Source: Patescibacteria group bacterium (GTDB taxonomy: Bacteria; Patescibacteriota; Microgenomatia; UBA1400; JAHJAY01). From it: a stretch of 45,315 nucleotides of DNA. Positions 42,421 to 45,315 of this stretch are shown here, one piece after another; position 1 is the stretch's first letter, and every line of letters begins with the position of its first letter. The stretch lies in the NCBI GenBank assembly GCA_018813815.1, contig JAHJAY010000019.1, forward strand, positions 1 to 45,315, read 5' to 3'. The position numbers were made by a program, and so were the translations under genes. The notes beneath the pieces are model-generated. The model saw only the letters and a program-made list of their open reading frames with translations. It was not told the origin of the DNA and did not search any database.

Positions 42421-45150
42421 ATGATAAAACAATGGATTCTGGGTATTTTATTGTTTTTGGGTTTGGTTTTTACTGTTCTCATTTACCAACCGCAAGAGTT
42501 GGCAGTTTTCGCCCAAACAGATATTTTAATTGAAATTCGTTCTTACAGTCAGACCCTTTATCCCAACCAAACTAGCTACCAGCGGATTATTTCCCTGGAT
42601 GGCCGGGAACTCTGGCAACGCAAGGGAATTTGGAACAGCGCCGGTGGAATTTTTGACTGGGGAATGTGGGTGAAAAGGAATCTAGCCAGCCAGCCAATTG
42701 CCGGTCAGACCCAATTAGGAGCCTATGATCAAGTGGTTATTCCTAACAACATCAGCAAACAACGAGTGCTTTCCCTGGACGGCCGGACACTCTGGGAACG
42801 GAGTGGCGCTTGGAATGCCGGCATTAGTGAATTTGACTGGGGCGACTGGCAGGAATATTTAATTACTGATTTTAATATTGATGAACAAACTGGTTTGGAT
42901 ACAATTAGGCTTCATAGCCAGGCCGTTTACCCCAACCAAACGAGTAAACAGCGTATTTTGTCAATTGACGGTAGACAGCTTTGGGAGCGGAGTGGTCCCT
43001 GGAATGAAAGTGCCGGCATTTTTGACTGGGGATCGTGGGTCAAGCGCGACCTTGCCAGCCAGCCAATTGCCGGCCAGACACAATTAGGTAATTTCAGCCA
43101 GGTGGTTCTTCCTAATAACATCAGTAAACAGCGGGTGCTTTCTTTGGATGGCCGGATGCTTTGGGAACGGAGTGGCGCTTGGAATGCCGGCATTAGTGAA
43201 TTTGACTGGGGCGACTGGCAGGAATATTTAATTACTGATTTTAATATTACTGATATTAATGGAAAATTTTCTATTTTAACCGCCAAAATAGTTTCAATTA
43301 TTGATAAACATGAGCAAGTTTATCCGCTTTATTCCCAAACAGGCTATGATGTTGATGGTGACGGTTTGGAAGATACTTTGTCAAGTTTAGACAGCAAATA
43401 TGCTTCTTTTTCTAATGAAGACCGGGCCGAATGGCGGGCGCGTTTGTTTTGTTCTCCGCCGCCGGCTTTAACCCCCGGATCTCAAACTGAAAACGCGTGG
43501 CTTGAAAGCTGGGCAAGCTGGCGAAAATGTATGACCGCCAGCCATACCGTTTTAGCTCGTTACCATCTTTTTCAATACTTAAATCACGGTGCCAATCAAT
43601 TAGATAAAGAAAAAATGGAACAGCATATTTATATGGGAGTTATTCATGTCGATGCTTTAATTGCCGGACCGGAATATGGCAAACCATTATCCGGTCTTAC
43701 TAATTCGGAATATGAAGGGACTTCAATTTATACCCTGCGGGATACTTTTAGGACCGCTCGTTATCTTGCTGATGGCGCCGGGGCGTTTAAAATTTGGGGC
43801 GTAACCCATCATCTTGGCCTTCTGCCTCAATTTTACTGCACGGCTTTAGAAGTTCCTTATGATCCGGCGCAGAATTGCCGGACAATTAATTTACAGGAAC
43901 GTATCAGACAAATTAGTTCCAGCGTAGCCACCAAAGCAGCTTCAGAATGGATGATCCATGACGATGGTAGTTTGCGGACAGAATATTGGGATAGTAGTCG
44001 TTATTGGATAAATAATTTGCCTCAATCTTATTCAGCTTCACCGAATAGAACTTTTAATCCCTCAGCGGGAATTGGTTGGTATGATTTGGCTGGAAGAAGA
44101 TCTATGGGTGGAGAAAACGGTTTGCCGGATCAATCAATGTCTCCGCATTTTTTTGGCTGGCAGATGGGCGGAATGACTTTGGCTGCTAAGTTAGCCTTAA
44201 GTGGCGGACAGGAATATCAGGATTTTGTAGATTTTGGTTTATGGGCAAACGGGTATGTTTTTGCTTTTAATCGTGATAATCCTTCAGGGAATTACATGAG
44301 TGTTAATCGTTATGGCGATCCGGTCAGGGGAAATGTCAACAGTCTTTGCGATGGAACGGAAAATCTGTTAGCCGATGATCCGATGGCCATCTGTGAAGGC
44401 GGGACCAAAGAATGGCATTGGTACGGAAATGATGACATTCAATCGGTGCAAACAGGTTTGGTTTATATGAGTCAGCATTTGGGAGGAATGACGGCAGTTT
44501 TAAATTGGGAAAAACCGCCTGATTCGTATATTCAGAATGGTCTTAATCATTACTATGTTTTTAAAGGTTCATATTTTAAAGACGGTGATTCTTATATTAA
44601 TTTTGCCAATGGTGGTTTTAATAAATCAACAATTTTAAAATATTTTCCTACTTTTTTGGGAGCCTGCGGGCAAGAGGGCTACAAGTATTATGAAACATCT
44701 ACAGGGTTGGTTGTTAATGAAAGAGGGGAAACGGCGGCAGAATTAGTTGCTACCGCTTTGTCATCTTTGGCCAACATTGTTTTTTATAAAGACATTGATA
44801 AGGCCGGTGAATTATTGGAAACTGCCGACCAGATGCTTGATTCCTTGGTAACCACTCCACTTAGTCCGACTCTTTTGGCTGATTGTGCCGGGCCTTGGAC
44901 ACACAGTACCAATGTCAGTGTTTATATGCGTAAGGCTACCCAGATTAATAATTTTCTTTCGGCTTACCTGATGTTTAAGAAATATCCTCAGCCGGCTCTG
45001 CCGGCCGGAGTGCCGATTCCGGAAACAAGCGATTACAATCAGGATGGCGTAGTGAACAATCTTGATGTTTTTGAATTTGTCGCTAGACCTGGCGATTTTC
45101 CTCCGGCCGTTTGGTTTAGGGCCATGCTTGATTGGGGTAAAAATATTTAA
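42421..45150 (+). CDS. Large secreted repeat protein with dockerin-like C-terminus
   Basis: A signal peptide (residues 1-32, MIKQWILGILLFLGLVFTVL) is followed by four ~60-residue repeats at residues ~38-280, each with P-N-x-x-S-x-QR-x-LS-x-DGR-x-LW, then W-x-x-FDWG-x-W. They fall into two 123-residue units that are a recent 369-bp duplication. The large middle part (residues ~290-860) is helical and Trp/Tyr-rich, with several cysteines, and may be an alpha/alpha-barrel; I recognise no family. The C-terminus (DYNQDGVVNNLDVFEFVA, then AVWFRAMLDWG) is a one-loop dockerin-like module like those of the exported proteins at the left end. The repeats could bind glycan. Function unknown. Confidence 0.65.
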   Translation: MIKQWILGILLFLGLVFTVLIYQPQELAVFAQTDILIEIRSYSQTLYPNQTSYQRIISLDGRELWQRKGIWNSAGGIFDWGMWVKRNLASQPIAGQTQLGAYDQVVIPNNISKQRVLSLDGRTLWERSGAWNAGISEFDWGDWQEYLITDFNIDEQTGLDTIRLHSQAVYPNQTSKQRILSIDGRQLWERSGPWNESAGIFDWGSWVKRDLASQPIAGQTQLGNFSQVVLPNNISKQRVLSLDGRMLWERSGAWNAGISEFDWGDWQEYLITDFNITDINGKFSILTAKIVSIIDKHEQVYPLYSQTGYDVDGDGLEDTLSSLDSKYASFSNEDRAEWRARLFCSPPPALTPGSQTENAWLESWASWRKCMTASHTVLARYHLFQYLNHGANQLDKEKMEQHIYMGVIHVDALIAGPEYGKPLSGLTNSEYEGTSIYTLRDTFRTARYLADGAGAFKIWGVTHHLGLLPQFYCTALEVPYDPAQNCRTINLQERIRQISSSVATKAASEWMIHDDGSLRTEYWDSSRYWINNLPQSYSASPNRTFNPSAGIGWYDLAGRRSMGGENGLPDQSMSPHFFGWQMGGMTLAAKLALSGGQEYQDFVDFGLWANGYVFAFNRDNPSGNYMSVNRYGDPVRGNVNSLCDGTENLLADDPMAICEGGTKEWHWYGNDDIQSVQTGLVYMSQHLGGMTAVLNWEKPPDSYIQNGLNHYYVFKGSYFKDGDSYINFANGGFNKSTILKYFPTFLGACGQEGYKYYETSTGLVVNERGETAAELVATALSSLANIVFYKDIDKAGELLETADQMLDSLVTTPLSPTLLADCAGPWTHSTNVSVYMRKATQINNFLSAYLMFKKYPQPALPAGVPIPETSDYNQDGVVNNLDVFEFVARPGDFPPAVWFRAMLDWGKNI
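42529..43266 (+). repeat. Tandem 369-bp duplication inside the large repeat protein
   Basis: Matching points repeat exactly 369 bp apart (for example codons for YPNQTS at 42559 and 42928, and QRVLSLDGR with GTG at 42766 and 43135). Long stretches around 42800-42885 and 43169-43254 are almost identical in DNA, so the duplication is recent. Each unit itself contains two diverged ~60-residue half-repeats. Confidence 0.85.
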
Positions 45151-45155
45151 GCCAA

Positions 45156-45173
45156 AACTGCTTTAAGGCAGTT
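45156..45173 (+). terminator. Weak hairpin after the large repeat protein
   Basis: AACTGC pairs with GCAGTT over TTTAAG, 5 nt after the stop codon. There is no T tract, so termination here is uncertain. Confidence 0.3.
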
Positions 45174-45239
45174 GTGTCCTCGTCCAGACACCTTAGTGAC
45201 ACATTAAAATATCAGTGAATGGTAAAATCGGTGTCACTA
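45174..45239. mobile_element. Possible left end of an insertion sequence
   Basis: GTGTC (45174-45178) faces GACAC (45187-45191), and TAGTGACAC (45194-45202) is the exact inverse of GTGTCACTA (45231-45239). Such nested TGTC/GACA repeats directly before a new gene resemble an IS terminus plus transposase promoter (TGGTAAAAT, 45220-45228). The other end is outside the window. Confidence 0.35.
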
Positions 45240-45315
45240 TGAATATATATGGAACAGTTCTTCCCGGAGCTGGTTATATTGCCTCACTAGCCAGAAGGAC
45301 TAATATCTCAAAAGA
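45239..45315 (+). CDS. N-terminus of a possible transposase (partial)
   Basis: ATG 45239 opens 25 codons to the window edge, giving MNIYGTVLPGAGYIASLARR and then TNISK. The stretch is reminiscent of the start of integrase-core (IS481-like) transposases in CPR genomes, but it is too short to prove. An extended -10 lies 10 nt upstream and the start codon overlaps the inverted repeat. Confidence 0.35.
   Translation, partial: MNIYGTVLPGAGYIASLARRTNISK

Overview
The window looks like a chromosomal segment of an uncultured bacterium of the Candidate Phyla Radiation (Patescibacteria), most likely near Microgenomates; the placement below CPR level is inference. Pointers are AT-rich DNA, very tight gene packing with 1-4 nt start/stop overlaps, a divergent stand-alone 16S rRNA gene, a tRNA without encoded CCA, large multi-membrane proteins of the kind often labelled 6-pyruvoyl-tetrahydropterin synthase-related, and secreted proteins ending in dockerin-like modules. 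TGA behaves as an ordinary stop throughout, which argues against the code-25 lineages (Gracilibacteria, SR1).

Layout. 1-66: start of a minus-strand secreted protein cut by the window edge. 178-4354: three overlapping plus-strand genes for exported proteins (5'-truncated clan GH-A glycosidase with dockerin, PQQ-type beta-propeller, helical protein with dockerin). 4400-28969: one 19-gene plus-strand cluster for a cell-surface glycan, holding GT4, GT2 and GT-C glycosyltransferases, an epimerase resembling CDP-paratose 2-epimerase, a WlbA/WlbB/WlbC-like trio for a 3-acetamido sugar nucleotide, five class I methyltransferases, and three paralogous ~1000-residue membrane proteins joining a GT-C-like half to an external GATase1-like half. 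A terminator follows at 29047. 29198-30682: a lone 16S gene flanked by a 26-bp processing stem and closed by its own terminator, with no 23S, 5S or spacer tRNA. 30875-34424: secreted GH172/DUF2961-type enzyme with dockerin-like tail, then mnmA. 34430-39322: APH-type kinase homologue, HAD phosphatase, a lipoprotein carrying a response-regulator receiver domain, a divergent pseudo-ATPase with an OmpR-type winged helix, and an unrecognised protein. 39346-42355: tRNA-Ile(GAT), a secreted alpha/beta hydrolase starting 4 nt after the tRNA, an HTH/Doc toxin-antitoxin pair, and a thioredoxin-CcdA thiol transporter. 42421-45150: a 909-residue secreted repeat protein with dockerin tail. 45174-45315: probable left part of an insertion sequence.

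How the parts may fit together (inference): the cluster builds and flips or transfers a methylated surface glycan; the exported dockerin proteins and glycosidases act on or display at the surface; the thiol transporter could support disulfides in exported proteins, including a cysteine-paired insert in one giant membrane protein. Several first-in-operon genes have a -10-like hexamer only 6-8 nt before the start codon, suggesting leaderless mRNAs, while internal genes rely on overlap or Shine-Dalgarno sites.
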